From Roseburia sp. (lineage in GTDB: Bacteria; Bacillota; Clostridia; Lachnospirales; Lachnospiraceae), in contig DMYD01000029.1 of assembly GCA_003483745.1 (NCBI GenBank), forward strand, positions 10,847-43,419: DNA of 32,573 nt. Direction: 5' to 3'. This document shows positions 8,395-16,339 of the stretch, in pieces (position 1 is the stretch's first letter; each line of letters opens with the position of its first letter). Position numbers and translations under genes: made by a program. The notes under the pieces are model-generated. The model was not told the origin of the DNA, did not search any database, and saw only the letters and a program-made list of their open reading frames with translations.

Positions 8395-8524
8395 GCAAAG
8401 AGAAATACTAAATAGACACTGCAGCAGAGGCTGCACTGTCTAAGTATTTCTAGCTTTGCATTGGAAGAACGCAAGAGCGGCGTTCTTCTGAGAAAGTGTA
8501 GTATTAAGAAGAGTATTAACTCTT
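8395..8524 (+). other. Triple-hairpin intercistronic RNA structure
   Basis: Hairpin 1 is very long: 8395-8409 (gcaaagagaaatact) and 8413-8418 (tagaca) pair with 8437-8442 (tgtcta) and 8443-8459 (agtatttct, gctttgc), with an inner tgcagc/gctgca stem. Hairpin 2 is gaagaacgc (8464-8472) / gcgttcttc (8480-8488). Hairpin 3 is aagag (8509-8513) / ctctt (8520-8524) followed by TT. The leader of the following gene is thus almost fully paired, which suggests mRNA processing, stability control or attenuation. Confidence 0.6.
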
Positions 8525-8555
8525 TTAGATAAATTTTTAGAGGAGAAAGAAAAAA

Positions 8556-10406
8556 ATGGATAAATTTGTACTGAATCTTATTCATCGTCCGGAGATGGTT
8601 CCAGAGTATTCTGCGACTGTGACTGGACAGGGAAAAGAAGAGGATATCGGAGATAAGGCACTGCTGACAGAGTCTTTGGATATCTTTAAGACACAGCAGA
8701 GATTAGCTCACGAGAATGGATTAAAAGTTACCATTCAGATGACATATGCTTCACTGTTCAATGATGAGGCAGTGGAGATCGCAAAACACGATCATGAAGT
8801 ATATGGCGATGAGATCGCATTATCTTTATTGGGACTTCCGTGTGAGGAGTTCCGTGAAAAATATAAGACCAAGGATTTCTGTATCTGGATGTTCTCTATG
8901 GAAGATAAGAAAGCCATCGTAAATGATGTGTTTGAAAAATTCCATGACAGATTCGGTTTTTATCCGGAGTCAACAGGTTCTTATTACATGGATGCTGACC
9001 TGACAAACTATATCAAAGCAACTTACCCGACTGTAAAATGTGCAGTTGCAACCTGCTGGGAGGAAGGTCCGAAAGCTTATCATACCTGCAATAACTCCTG
9101 GTATACATTATTTGATGGAGGCCCATGGGCACCATGGATTCCGTCTAAACAGAATACACATGCACCGGCAGCAAATAAAGAAGAGGATAGCGGTATCGTA
9201 GCAATCCCACATCTTTCCCGTGACCTGATCGCATGTTACGATGGAAATGGTTCAAACTTCGGAACACATCCGCAGAACGTACTCCGTGGTATGATTTATG
9301 ATACAAAGACATGGGAGTATCCATATCTTTATAACCTGATCGATCAGTACCGTTCCTTAGAGAAATATAACAACGGATATTCTTACAATATGATGTTCGT
9401 TGGACCGGGCTGGATGAACAAGATGGGACGCTGGGAGCAGCCATATGAACTTCTTTACAAATCCTACAGTGATGGATGTGCTTACTATGGCAAGCTGAAA
9501 AAAGAAGGTCAGTTGATCGATATGACTATGTCTGAGTTTGCTGATTATTACCGCGAGAAAAAAGGTGTCAACCAGAACAATTACAACGAGCCGGAATGTG
9601 CTCTCTGGAGGGATATCTTATATGGTTCAGACAAACAGTTATTCTGGTACTGCGATCCGTACATGAGAGCATGTGTTAACATGGATCAGGGCGGTGCAAT
9701 CGTTGATCTTCGCCCTTATGCAGCAAAATTAGAGTGGCCGGTCGGCATCGGAACAAAACATGTTCAGGATGCATCCTACCCATTCTTAATTCAGGAGAAA
9801 TACCGTGCAGGTTACTTTACACACTATGCAGGAGAGGGAACTGTAAGAAGTGCGAAACTTTCTTATAAAGGAGAGGAAGTGGATCTTTGCCTCTGCCCGA
9901 CACACGCACACTTCTCCCAGGAAGGAAAGACAAGAATCCTTACATTAGATCCGGTTACGGTCGAGTTTAGGGATCTGACTGTAAAACTTCAGACAAAAGA
10001 GTACTTTGAGGAAGGTTCTTCGAACATTAAGATCGAACGTAATATCTTAGAGATGAGTGATCCGACTGCAGAAGTAACATTAAATGAATACATGGTTGCA
10101 TGCTATGGTACGACCGAGTATTCCGAGGATATGAGTCATATCACATTAAAGATTGACGGACCGGAAGAGAAAACGATCAATTATGAATACAAATGCCGTG
10201 AGGAAGGTGTCGTAGGAGCTACAGAAGTTTCTGCAGTTATTCCTGAAATCGAGACAAGAGTATCCATGACAGCATCCGATGCAGATGCAGAAGGATATGT
10301 AAAAGAAGGATATGCATTCTCACCAATGTTCACATTGGGATACAGAAAAACAATCTCAGATAAGGAGGTATTTGCAACATGGCTCAACTTGGCAAAGGCA
10401 AATTAA
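8556..10406 (+). CDS. Unassigned 616-residue cytoplasmic protein of a sugar operon; possible new carbohydrate-active enzyme
   Basis: I do not recognise a named family. The N-terminal half (about 1-340) reads like an alpha/beta barrel of the polysaccharide-deacetylase/GH57 kind: GLKVTIQMTYASLFND, then YGDEIALSLLGLP where NodB proteins have GHEIG.H, then GFYPESTGSYYMDADLTNYIKATYP. The His pair that binds metal in NodB deacetylases is absent, so deacetylation is unlikely. The segment also has CWEEGP, GGPWAPWIPSK and GPGWMNKMGRWEQP, rich in Trp, Tyr and acidic residues as in sugar-binding clefts. The C-terminal part (about 400-616) looks beta-rich. There is no signal peptide. It is co-transcribed with the transporter genes, so it probably acts on the imported oligosaccharide. 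Its last 28 bases overlap the zinc-ribbon gene. RBS gaggag near 8540. Confidence 0.75.
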   Translation: MDKFVLNLIHRPEMVPEYSATVTGQGKEEDIGDKALLTESLDIFKTQQRLAHENGLKVTIQMTYASLFNDEAVEIAKHDHEVYGDEIALSLLGLPCEEFREKYKTKDFCIWMFSMEDKKAIVNDVFEKFHDRFGFYPESTGSYYMDADLTNYIKATYPTVKCAVATCWEEGPKAYHTCNNSWYTLFDGGPWAPWIPSKQNTHAPAANKEEDSGIVAIPHLSRDLIACYDGNGSNFGTHPQNVLRGMIYDTKTWEYPYLYNLIDQYRSLEKYNNGYSYNMMFVGPGWMNKMGRWEQPYELLYKSYSDGCAYYGKLKKEGQLIDMTMSEFADYYREKKGVNQNNYNEPECALWRDILYGSDKQLFWYCDPYMRACVNMDQGGAIVDLRPYAAKLEWPVGIGTKHVQDASYPFLIQEKYRAGYFTHYAGEGTVRSAKLSYKGEEVDLCLCPTHAHFSQEGKTRILTLDPVTVEFRDLTVKLQTKEYFEEGSSNIKIERNILEMSDPTAEVTLNEYMVACYGTTEYSEDMSHITLKIDGPEEKTINYEYKCREEGVVGATEVSAVIPEIETRVSMTASDADAEGYVKEGYAFSPMFTLGYRKTISDKEVFATWLNLAKAN

Positions 10407-10597
10407 ATTATAGATGCCCATCCTGTTTTTTAAGAGATCTCGACATCGATATGTTCTACAATAAAGAAACCGGTATTTACAGCTGTATCCGCTGCCAGTA
10501 TCGTGGAACGGAAGAGGATGTATTAGAGAAAAACGAAATGATCCGTTTCCGCTATAAAGCAATGCATGATAGAATTACAAAATTTGATTTTGATTAA
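10379..10597 (+). CDS. Small four-cysteine zinc-ribbon protein
   Basis: 72 residues with two CxxC knuckles, C13-PS-C16 and C36-IR-C39, the spacing of a zinc ribbon. An acidic/aromatic tail follows (about 44-72). The start codon lies inside the end of the preceding gene, in another frame, 28 bases before that gene's end. An excellent aaggaggt RBS inside the upstream coding sequence (about 10361-10368) supports it. Overlap of this kind implies translational coupling with the unassigned 616-residue protein, and a functional link is plausible. The function is unknown: it could be a DNA- or RNA-binding accessory or a partner of the upstream protein. A terminator follows at 10621. Confidence 0.75.
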   Translation: MAQLGKGKLNYRCPSCFLRDLDIDMFYNKETGIYSCIRCQYRGTEEDVLEKNEMIRFRYKAMHDRITKFDFD

Positions 10598-10598
10598 A

Positions 10599-10612
10599 TT
10601 CTGATATCAGAA
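10599..10612 (+). other. 14-bp perfect palindrome before the terminator
   Basis: ttctgatatcagaa is fully self-complementary and lies between the zinc-ribbon stop codon and the terminator, upstream of the AraC-type gene. It could be an operator or chance A/T symmetry. Confidence 0.3.
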
Positions 10613-10620
10613 ACAAATCG

Positions 10621-10653
10621 ACTGCCGTACTGAAATATTGTACGGCAGTTTTA
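10621..10653 (+). terminator. Rho-independent terminator/attenuator between the transporter operon and the AraC gene
   Basis: The perfect 10-bp stem actgccgtac (10621-10630) / gtacggcagt (10640-10649) is followed by TTT. It lies 17 bases before the AraC-type start codon, leaving no room for a separate promoter, so read-through is likely needed to express that gene. Confidence 0.85.
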
Positions 10654-10669
10654 AAAAGAGGTAATAACC

Positions 10670-11608
10670 ATGGGGAAAAAGAAAAAAGACACGATGGAAT
10701 TGAGGTTTTACGAAGTTCCGCAGGGTGAATATGTTCTGGCACTTTTAGGAGACAACTGGATTCGTGATTACGGACATGATGAAAGTAATCTTCATTTTCA
10801 TAATCTCATGGAAATCGGATATTGTAAAAACGGTACCGGCGAGTTGATCTTAAATGAAGAGACAAAACGTTATGAACCGGCAATGGTCAGTATTATTCCG
10901 CAGAATTACCCGCACGTGACGATCAGTGACATTGCGGAGGGACCAAGCTATTGGGAGTATTTATTTTTTGATCCGATGGTCATGATCCAGGAATTGTACC
11001 CGGATAATGCTGTCATGCAAAAAAAAGTATTGCAGATGATCAATCGTAAGGCTTTATTTTTCCATGAATGGGAAAACCGCGGGATTTCCGTTCTTGTGAA
11101 GATGCTCATGGATGAAATGAGACAGAAAAAAAATCATTTTAATGACTGTGTCAGAGGTCTTTTGATTGCATTTTTCACGGAATTGCTCCGTATGTGTGAA
11201 AGTGATATATCGGAGAATGAAGTAAAGAAAAAGACAGGTGTTTCCCAGATCACGGCGGCACTTGATTATGTAAGGTTAGAGTATGCGAACAATATTCGTG
11301 TCGAGGAACTTGCAAAGGCAAGCCATATGAGTGAGACACATTTCAGAAGAGTCTTTGAATCTTATATGAATATGTCACCGATGGATTACATCAATCTGAT
11401 GCGGGTGCAGAAAGCCTGTGATATCATGAAAAAGACAAATGACCCGATGGATGTGGTCGCCCAGAAAGTTGGATTTACCACAACATCTACATTTAACCGG
11501 AACTTCAAAAAATATCTGAATACATCTCCATATCAGTGGAAGATCAGTCCGGAAAATTATGAGAGAAAGCTGCTTAATTATAATATTTCCGCTTTGAAGG
11601 GCTGGTAA
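10670..11608 (+). CDS. AraC/XylS-family transcriptional regulator
   Basis: 312 residues. The N-terminal cupin-like sensor domain (about 10-165) contains the typical HFHNLMEIGYCKNGTGELIL and IIPQNYPHV motifs. The C-terminal AraC domain (about 200-300) has two helix-turn-helix units, IRVEELAKASHMSETHFRRVF and VVAQKVGFTTTSTFNRNFKKY. It is probably an activator responding to a sugar from the galactan pathway and may act on the GH2/GH53 genes just downstream. Hairpin terminators lie on both sides of the gene, so its expression may depend on read-through from the transporter operon. RBS aagagg near 10655-10660. Confidence 0.92.
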   Translation: MGKKKKDTMELRFYEVPQGEYVLALLGDNWIRDYGHDESNLHFHNLMEIGYCKNGTGELILNEETKRYEPAMVSIIPQNYPHVTISDIAEGPSYWEYLFFDPMVMIQELYPDNAVMQKKVLQMINRKALFFHEWENRGISVLVKMLMDEMRQKKNHFNDCVRGLLIAFFTELLRMCESDISENEVKKKTGVSQITAALDYVRLEYANNIRVEELAKASHMSETHFRRVFESYMNMSPMDYINLMRVQKACDIMKKTNDPMDVVAQKVGFTTTSTFNRNFKKYLNTSPYQWKISPENYERKLLNYNISALKGW

Positions 11609-11619
11609 ATAAATGGTCA

Positions 11620-11667
11620 AAAATGCGCGTTTTGTGTTGAGATACAGATGCAAAATGCGCATTTTTT
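11620..11667 (+). terminator. Strong terminator/attenuator between the AraC and GH2 genes
   Basis: The 15-bp stem aaaatgcgcgttttg (11620-11634) / caaaatgcgcatttt (11651-11665, one G-U pair) ends in a T-run. The GH2 gene starts 41 bases later. The only promoter I can suggest there is a poor one (ATGCAA, 17-base spacer, TAAAAT at about 11671-11676). Confidence 0.82.
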
Positions 11668-11707
11668 CGTTAAAATGGAGATAAGAAAAAGATAAGGAGG
11701 ACATCAC

Positions 11708-14700
11708 ATGTCATTCGAAATAAAAAAGATTCATGATCCAAAATTTTTTAAGGAAAACTGTATGGCAGCGCACTCTGATCATGTGGCATATGCAGATGAA
11801 AAGGAGGCAGAAGAGAGAAAAAGCAGCTTCCGGCTGCCTTTAGATGGCATCTGGAAATTTCATTATGCGAGAAATTATGCGCAGACCGTCAGTGGGTTTG
11901 AGGCAGAAGATTTTGATTGTAAATGCTGGGAGGATATCCGGGTGCCGGCACATATCCAGATGGAGGGCTATGATATCCCGCAGTATGTAAACATCCAGTA
12001 TCCGTGGGATGGCAGGGAAGATGTCTGGCGCGACGCAGTGCCGAGTGAGTTTAACCCGGTGGCAAGCTATGTAAAATACTTTACACTGCCGGAAGGGTTT
12101 ATGAAAAATGGTCTTTATGTTTCCTTTCAGGGCGTTGAGAGTGGTTTTGCACTGTGGTTAAACGGTCAGTATGTCGGTTACAGCGAGGACAGTTTCACCC
12201 CGTCAGATTTTGATCTTACCCCGTATGTAAAAGAGGGCGAAAATAAGCTGGCAGTCCAGGTGTTTAAGTGGACTTCTTCAAGCTGGTGCGAGGATCAGGA
12301 TTTCTACCGGTTCTCCGGTATTTTCCGTTCGGTTTATCTGTATACCATGCCCAAGGTGCATGTGTATGATTTAAAGGTGGAACCGGTTGTGGATGAGGCA
12401 GTTTTAAATGCAGATCTTCTTGTCACAATGCAGATGCGTGGTGAGGGAAAAGCAAGACTGACACTGACCGGCAGCAGAAATTATTCCGTTTTGGAAGAAA
12501 AAGAAGAACAGATTCTTTTCTCGGAGGAGTTACCGGTTTTTGATGGGGAAGTTCATTTTGAAAAAGAGGTAGACAAACCGGATCTGTGGAGCGCGGAGAT
12601 CCCGAATTTATACACGCTTACGATCGAATGCTTGGATCAAAACGGGGAGAGAAGCGAGCTTGTCAGCCAAAGAATCGGATTCCGTCGTTTTGAGATGAAA
12701 GACGGGATTATGACATTAAATGGAAAGCGTATCGTATTTAAGGGTGTCAACCGTCATGAGTTCAGTTCCAAAACAGGACGTGTCGTGACAAGGGAAGAGG
12801 TTTTAAAAGACATCGTTACGATGAAACAGAACAACATCAATGCGATCCGCACCTGCCACTACCCGGATGCTTCCATTATATATGATCTCTGCGATGAGTA
12901 TGGACTCTATATGATCGCGGAAAATAATCTCGAATCACACGGTTCATGGGATGCTGCGATGCATGGATCCGCGCCGAAAGATACGATCGTTCCGGGAGAC
13001 AATATGGACTGGGAGCCGATGATGCTTGACCGCGTCAATTCCTGTTACCAGAGAGATAAAAACCATCCGGCAGTTCTGATCTGGTCAGTCGGAAATGAAT
13101 CTTACGGTGGAAAAGTAATTTTTGACATGTCCGAAAAATTCCGTGCCTTAGATCCATACCGTCTGGTTCATTATGAAGGAATTTTCAATGACCGCAGATA
13201 TGAGGCGACCAGCGATATGGAAAGCCAGATGTATACCAGCGTGGAAAATGTAAAAAAATTCCTCGCCGAGCATAAGGATAAACCGTTTATTATGTGTGAA
13301 TATACACATGCGATGGGAAATTCCTGCGGTGCCATGCACAAATACACGGATCTGACGGATACGGAACCGAGATATCAGGGCGGTTTTATCTGGGATTACA
13401 TCGACCAGTCCATCTTGAAAAAAGACCGTTATGGAAAAGATTTTCAGGCATACGGCGGAGATTTCTTAGAGCGTCCGAGCGACTATAATTTCAGTGGAAA
13501 TGGAATCTGCTATGGCGGAGACCGAGATCCGTCCCCGAAGATGCAGGAAGTGAAATTCAATTACCAGAATATCAGCATTCTGTTTGAAAAGGACGGGAAG
13601 TTTACCATTGTAAATAAAAATCTGTTTGCAAATACCGACCGGTTCCGCTGTATGGCAGTTTTACAGAAAAACGGGGTTGTTGTGAAAAAACAGGAGATAG
13701 AGACAGCAGTGCCCCCGCTTAGTTCGAAGGACTATGAGATTCCGTTTTCTATTTTGCATACAGATAGCCGAAAACAGAAAGCAGAAGAACTGGATGCAGA
13801 ATATACGCTTACCGTTTCATTCCTTTTAAAGGAGGATACAAGCTGGGCAGATGCAGGACATGAAGTTGCATTTGGACAGAAGATCTACAAAAAGACGCCC
13901 GCGTTTGCTGTATCCGGGAAACCGATCCGCGTGGTTCATGGAAAGGTAAATATCGGGGTAAAAGGCGAAGATTTTGACTGCCTGTTTTCGATGTTGAGCG
14001 GAGGACTTGTTTCCTACCGTTATGCCGGAAAAGAAATGATTGAAAAGATCCCGATGCCGAATTTCTGGCGGGCACCGGTTGACAATGATAACGGAAGCAT
14101 GGCACCGGCGCGCTATGCACAGTGGAAGATCGCGAGCATGTATATCAGCCACAGAAATGGCGGCATGTTTGATAATGTCCCAACGAAAGTGGAAGAAAAA
14201 GACAATACCGTGACAGTCACGTATACTTATTTTATGCCGACAACACCGGCAAGTAAATGTCAGGTTGCCTACACGGTTTTCGGTGATGGAACAATCGAGA
14301 CGAAATTGATGTATGATCCGGTCGAGGGACTTCCGGATATGCCGGAGTTTGGCATGATGTTCTGGTTTAATGCAGATTATGACAATCTTACCTGGTACGG
14401 CATGGGACCGGATGAGACCTATGCAGACCGGAGACATGGAGCAAAGCTTGGAATCTACAGCAATAAAGTGGCGGATAATATGGCAAAATACTTAGTCCCA
14501 CAGGAATGTGGTAATAAAGTTGGTGTGCGGTATGCACGTCTTGTAGATGCAAAAGGCAGAGGGATTCTGTTTGAGGGAGATGAATTAAGTTTTTCAGCAC
14601 TTCCGTATACACCGCATGAACTGGAAAATGCAGCCCATGCTTATGAATTACCGCAGGTACATCACACGATCGTCCGTGTGGCATTCGCACAGATGGGAGT

Positions 14701-14797
14701 CGGCGGCGATGACAGCTGGGGTTCATGGGTACATCCGGAATATCATATTGATGTGACAAAACCGCTGGAATTTACGTTCCGCTTTAAAGGAATATAG
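11708..14797 (+). CDS. lacZ: GH2 beta-galactosidase (LacZ type)
   Basis: 1029 residues, the full length of large LacZ enzymes. Domain order: sugar-binding jelly roll (about 40-220), immunoglobulin-like domain (about 225-330), TIM barrel (about 332-625), a second Ig-like domain, and the small-chain domain (about 750-1029, starting near SMLSGGLVSYRYAG). The acid/base Glu is in IWSVGNESYG (counts as E464) and the nucleophile in FIMCEYTHAMGNSCG (E531). Both match E. coli LacZ positions 461 and 537 closely. There is no signal peptide. It should release galactose from imported beta-galacto-oligosaccharides, working with the GH53 enzyme and galKT downstream. An aaggagga RBS (11693-11700) supports the start. 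Substrate preference (lactose or galactan-derived) is not readable. Confidence 0.93.
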   Translation: MSFEIKKIHDPKFFKENCMAAHSDHVAYADEKEAEERKSSFRLPLDGIWKFHYARNYAQTVSGFEAEDFDCKCWEDIRVPAHIQMEGYDIPQYVNIQYPWDGREDVWRDAVPSEFNPVASYVKYFTLPEGFMKNGLYVSFQGVESGFALWLNGQYVGYSEDSFTPSDFDLTPYVKEGENKLAVQVFKWTSSSWCEDQDFYRFSGIFRSVYLYTMPKVHVYDLKVEPVVDEAVLNADLLVTMQMRGEGKARLTLTGSRNYSVLEEKEEQILFSEELPVFDGEVHFEKEVDKPDLWSAEIPNLYTLTIECLDQNGERSELVSQRIGFRRFEMKDGIMTLNGKRIVFKGVNRHEFSSKTGRVVTREEVLKDIVTMKQNNINAIRTCHYPDASIIYDLCDEYGLYMIAENNLESHGSWDAAMHGSAPKDTIVPGDNMDWEPMMLDRVNSCYQRDKNHPAVLIWSVGNESYGGKVIFDMSEKFRALDPYRLVHYEGIFNDRRYEATSDMESQMYTSVENVKKFLAEHKDKPFIMCEYTHAMGNSCGAMHKYTDLTDTEPRYQGGFIWDYIDQSILKKDRYGKDFQAYGGDFLERPSDYNFSGNGICYGGDRDPSPKMQEVKFNYQNISILFEKDGKFTIVNKNLFANTDRFRCMAVLQKNGVVVKKQEIETAVPPLSSKDYEIPFSILHTDSRKQKAEELDAEYTLTVSFLLKEDTSWADAGHEVAFGQKIYKKTPAFAVSGKPIRVVHGKVNIGVKGEDFDCLFSMLSGGLVSYRYAGKEMIEKIPMPNFWRAPVDNDNGSMAPARYAQWKIASMYISHRNGGMFDNVPTKVEEKDNTVTVTYTYFMPTTPASKCQVAYTVFGDGTIETKLMYDPVEGLPDMPEFGMMFWFNADYDNLTWYGMGPDETYADRRHGAKLGIYSNKVADNMAKYLVPQECGNKVGVRYARLVDAKGRGILFEGDELSFSALPYTPHELENAAHAYELPQVHHTIVRVAFAQMGVGGDDSWGSWVHPEYHIDVTKPLEFTFRFKGI

Positions 14798-14891
14798 TAT
14801 AAGTAATAAAGTGTAAGAAATAAGCCCGGCTGCCTGATTTATTTATGTTTTGGCACAAATATTACAGCTTATGAAAAGGAAGGGAATGACT

Positions 14892-16052
14892 ATGAATTTT
14901 GTAAAAGGAATGGATTTATCCACGCTTGCAGAGTTAGAGAAGTGTGGTGCAAAATATTATGACAACGGAGAGGAAAAGGATATCTTAGAGATCATGAAAT
15001 CCTATGATGTGGATACGATCCGTATCCGTGTCTGGAATGATCCGTGGTCAGAGACGGGGGAGTCTTACGGTGCCGGAGAAAATGACCCGAAGACATCTCT
15101 TGAGATAGCAAAACGTGTGACCGATGCTGGCTTCGGTGTGCTTTTAAATCTGCATTACAGTGATTTCTGGGCAGATCCAGGTAAACAGTTCAAACCAAAG
15201 GCATGGGAAAATTATAGTGTCAAAGAGTTAGAGCAGGCTGTCTATGATTTTACGTTGGAGATGATGCATCTTTATTTGGAAAATGGTGTTAATATTACAA
15301 TGGTGCAGGTCGGAAATGAGCTTTCGAATGGTTTACTCTGGCCGGAAGGGAAAGTGCCAAATTACGATAACATTGCAACATTTGTCAATGCGGGTATCCG
15401 CGCTGTCCGTAAAGCAGATGAAGAACGTCTTGCCGGTTCTATCAAAGGGGTATGTCCGCAGTTGAAAGAATTGTCAAAGATTCCGGTTATGATCCATCTT
15501 GACAATGGCGGCAACAATGCACTTTACCGTGAATGGTTTGATAATTTTACGAAACGTGGTGAGGATTTTGAAATGATCGGATTGTCTTACTATCCGTTCT
15601 GGCATGGATCTCTTCAGATGTTAAATGACAATATGAATGATATTGCTAAGCGTTATGGCAAAGATCTGATCGTGGCAGAGGTTTCCATGGGATATACGAT
15701 GGAAGATTACAAAGACTACGAGAAACTCTCTGATGAAGATCGCAAAGGCTATGCAACAAAACCGGCGCTGGTTGAGAAGATCGAATATCCGATGACAGTA
15801 CAGGGACAGTATGATTTTATGGAAGATTTCTTAAACAGAATCAGCCATATCGATGGTGGAAAAGGCAAGGGCTTTTTCTACTGGGAGCCGGCATGGATCC
15901 CGGTTCCGGGTTCCGGTTGGGCAACACCTGCATCCTTAAAATATATTCAGGATCCGGGACCATGTGGCAACGAGTGGGCAAATCAGGCATTGTTTGATTA
16001 TAAGGGAAATACGCTGCCGGCATTGAAACTGATCCGTGATTTTAAGGCATAA
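14892..16052 (+). CDS. GH53 endo-beta-1,4-galactanase, intracellular form
   Basis: 386 residues from the ATG at 14892. Earlier in-frame ATGs at 14850 and 14886 are rejected because the aaggaaggg RBS (about 14876-14884) is best spaced for 14892, and FVKGMDLSTLAELE is the usual start of the mature GH53 fold. Single TIM barrel with TIRIRVWNDPW, GFGVLLNLHYSDFWADPGKQ, and catalytic Glu in VQVGNELSNGLLWPEG (E143, acid/base) and in DLIVAEVSMGYT (E263, nucleophile). Most galactanases are secreted; this one has no signal peptide or cell-wall modules. It should therefore cut short beta-1,4-galacto-oligosaccharides inside the cell for the GH2 enzyme to finish. The GH2 gene lies 94 bases upstream with no terminator between. 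A hairpin follows at 16101. Confidence 0.93.
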   Translation: MNFVKGMDLSTLAELEKCGAKYYDNGEEKDILEIMKSYDVDTIRIRVWNDPWSETGESYGAGENDPKTSLEIAKRVTDAGFGVLLNLHYSDFWADPGKQFKPKAWENYSVKELEQAVYDFTLEMMHLYLENGVNITMVQVGNELSNGLLWPEGKVPNYDNIATFVNAGIRAVRKADEERLAGSIKGVCPQLKELSKIPVMIHLDNGGNNALYREWFDNFTKRGEDFEMIGLSYYPFWHGSLQMLNDNMNDIAKRYGKDLIVAEVSMGYTMEDYKDYEKLSDEDRKGYATKPALVEKIEYPMTVQGQYDFMEDFLNRISHIDGGKGKGFFYWEPAWIPVPGSGWATPASLKYIQDPGPCGNEWANQALFDYKGNTLPALKLIRDFKA

Positions 16053-16100
16053 ATTTATGAACTGGCAGATAAGAAAATTACAATATGGAAAATAATTGGG

Positions 16101-16136
16101 AATCCTGCAATATTTATGTAAAAATGTTGCAGGATT
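16101..16136 (+). terminator. Hairpin terminator of the GH2-GH53 unit
   Basis: The perfect 10-bp stem aatcctgcaa (16101-16110) / ttgcaggatt (16127-16136) ends in a short T-rich tail. The weak T-run lowers certainty. Confidence 0.6.
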
Positions 16137-16168
16137 TCTGCACTTTGTTGCAGTTTCGACCTTAACCA

Positions 16169-16196
16169 TTGCAAAGGAAGTCGGATACGCTATAAT
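16169..16196 (+). promoter_or_regulatory. Promoter of galKT
   Basis: TTGCAA (16169-16174), a 16-base spacer and a perfect TATAAT (16191-16196). It gives a leader of about 137 bases before galK in which I see no strong structure. galKT can thus be expressed independently of the GH genes. Confidence 0.75.
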
Positions 16197-16339
16197 AAGA
16201 TTATCAGAGAAAACGAAACAGATATATCCGGCTGCTTCTGGAAAGAAAAAAAGCTGGGATGACGTGTAACAAAATAAGAACAAATGATGTATTGTAAAAA
16301 GAGTAAAATTAAAGTGGCAAAATTAAAGGAGGATTTAAA

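Noticed and set aside
8556..9600. Assignment as a NodB polysaccharide deacetylase
   Set aside because: The barrel pattern is similar, but the metal-binding His motif is replaced by ALSLLG and the catalytic TFDD motif is absent.
8556..10406. Assignment as a GH112 galacto-N-biose/lacto-N-biose phosphorylase, tempting beside galKT and a sugar importer
   Set aside because: The length (616 versus about 720) and motifs do not match what I know of GH112.
14850..14891. Upstream in-frame start of the GH53 gene adding 14 residues (MAQILQLMKRKGMT)
   Set aside because: No RBS at that position. The aaggaaggg motif is correctly spaced for 14892, and the extra residues are not a signal peptide.
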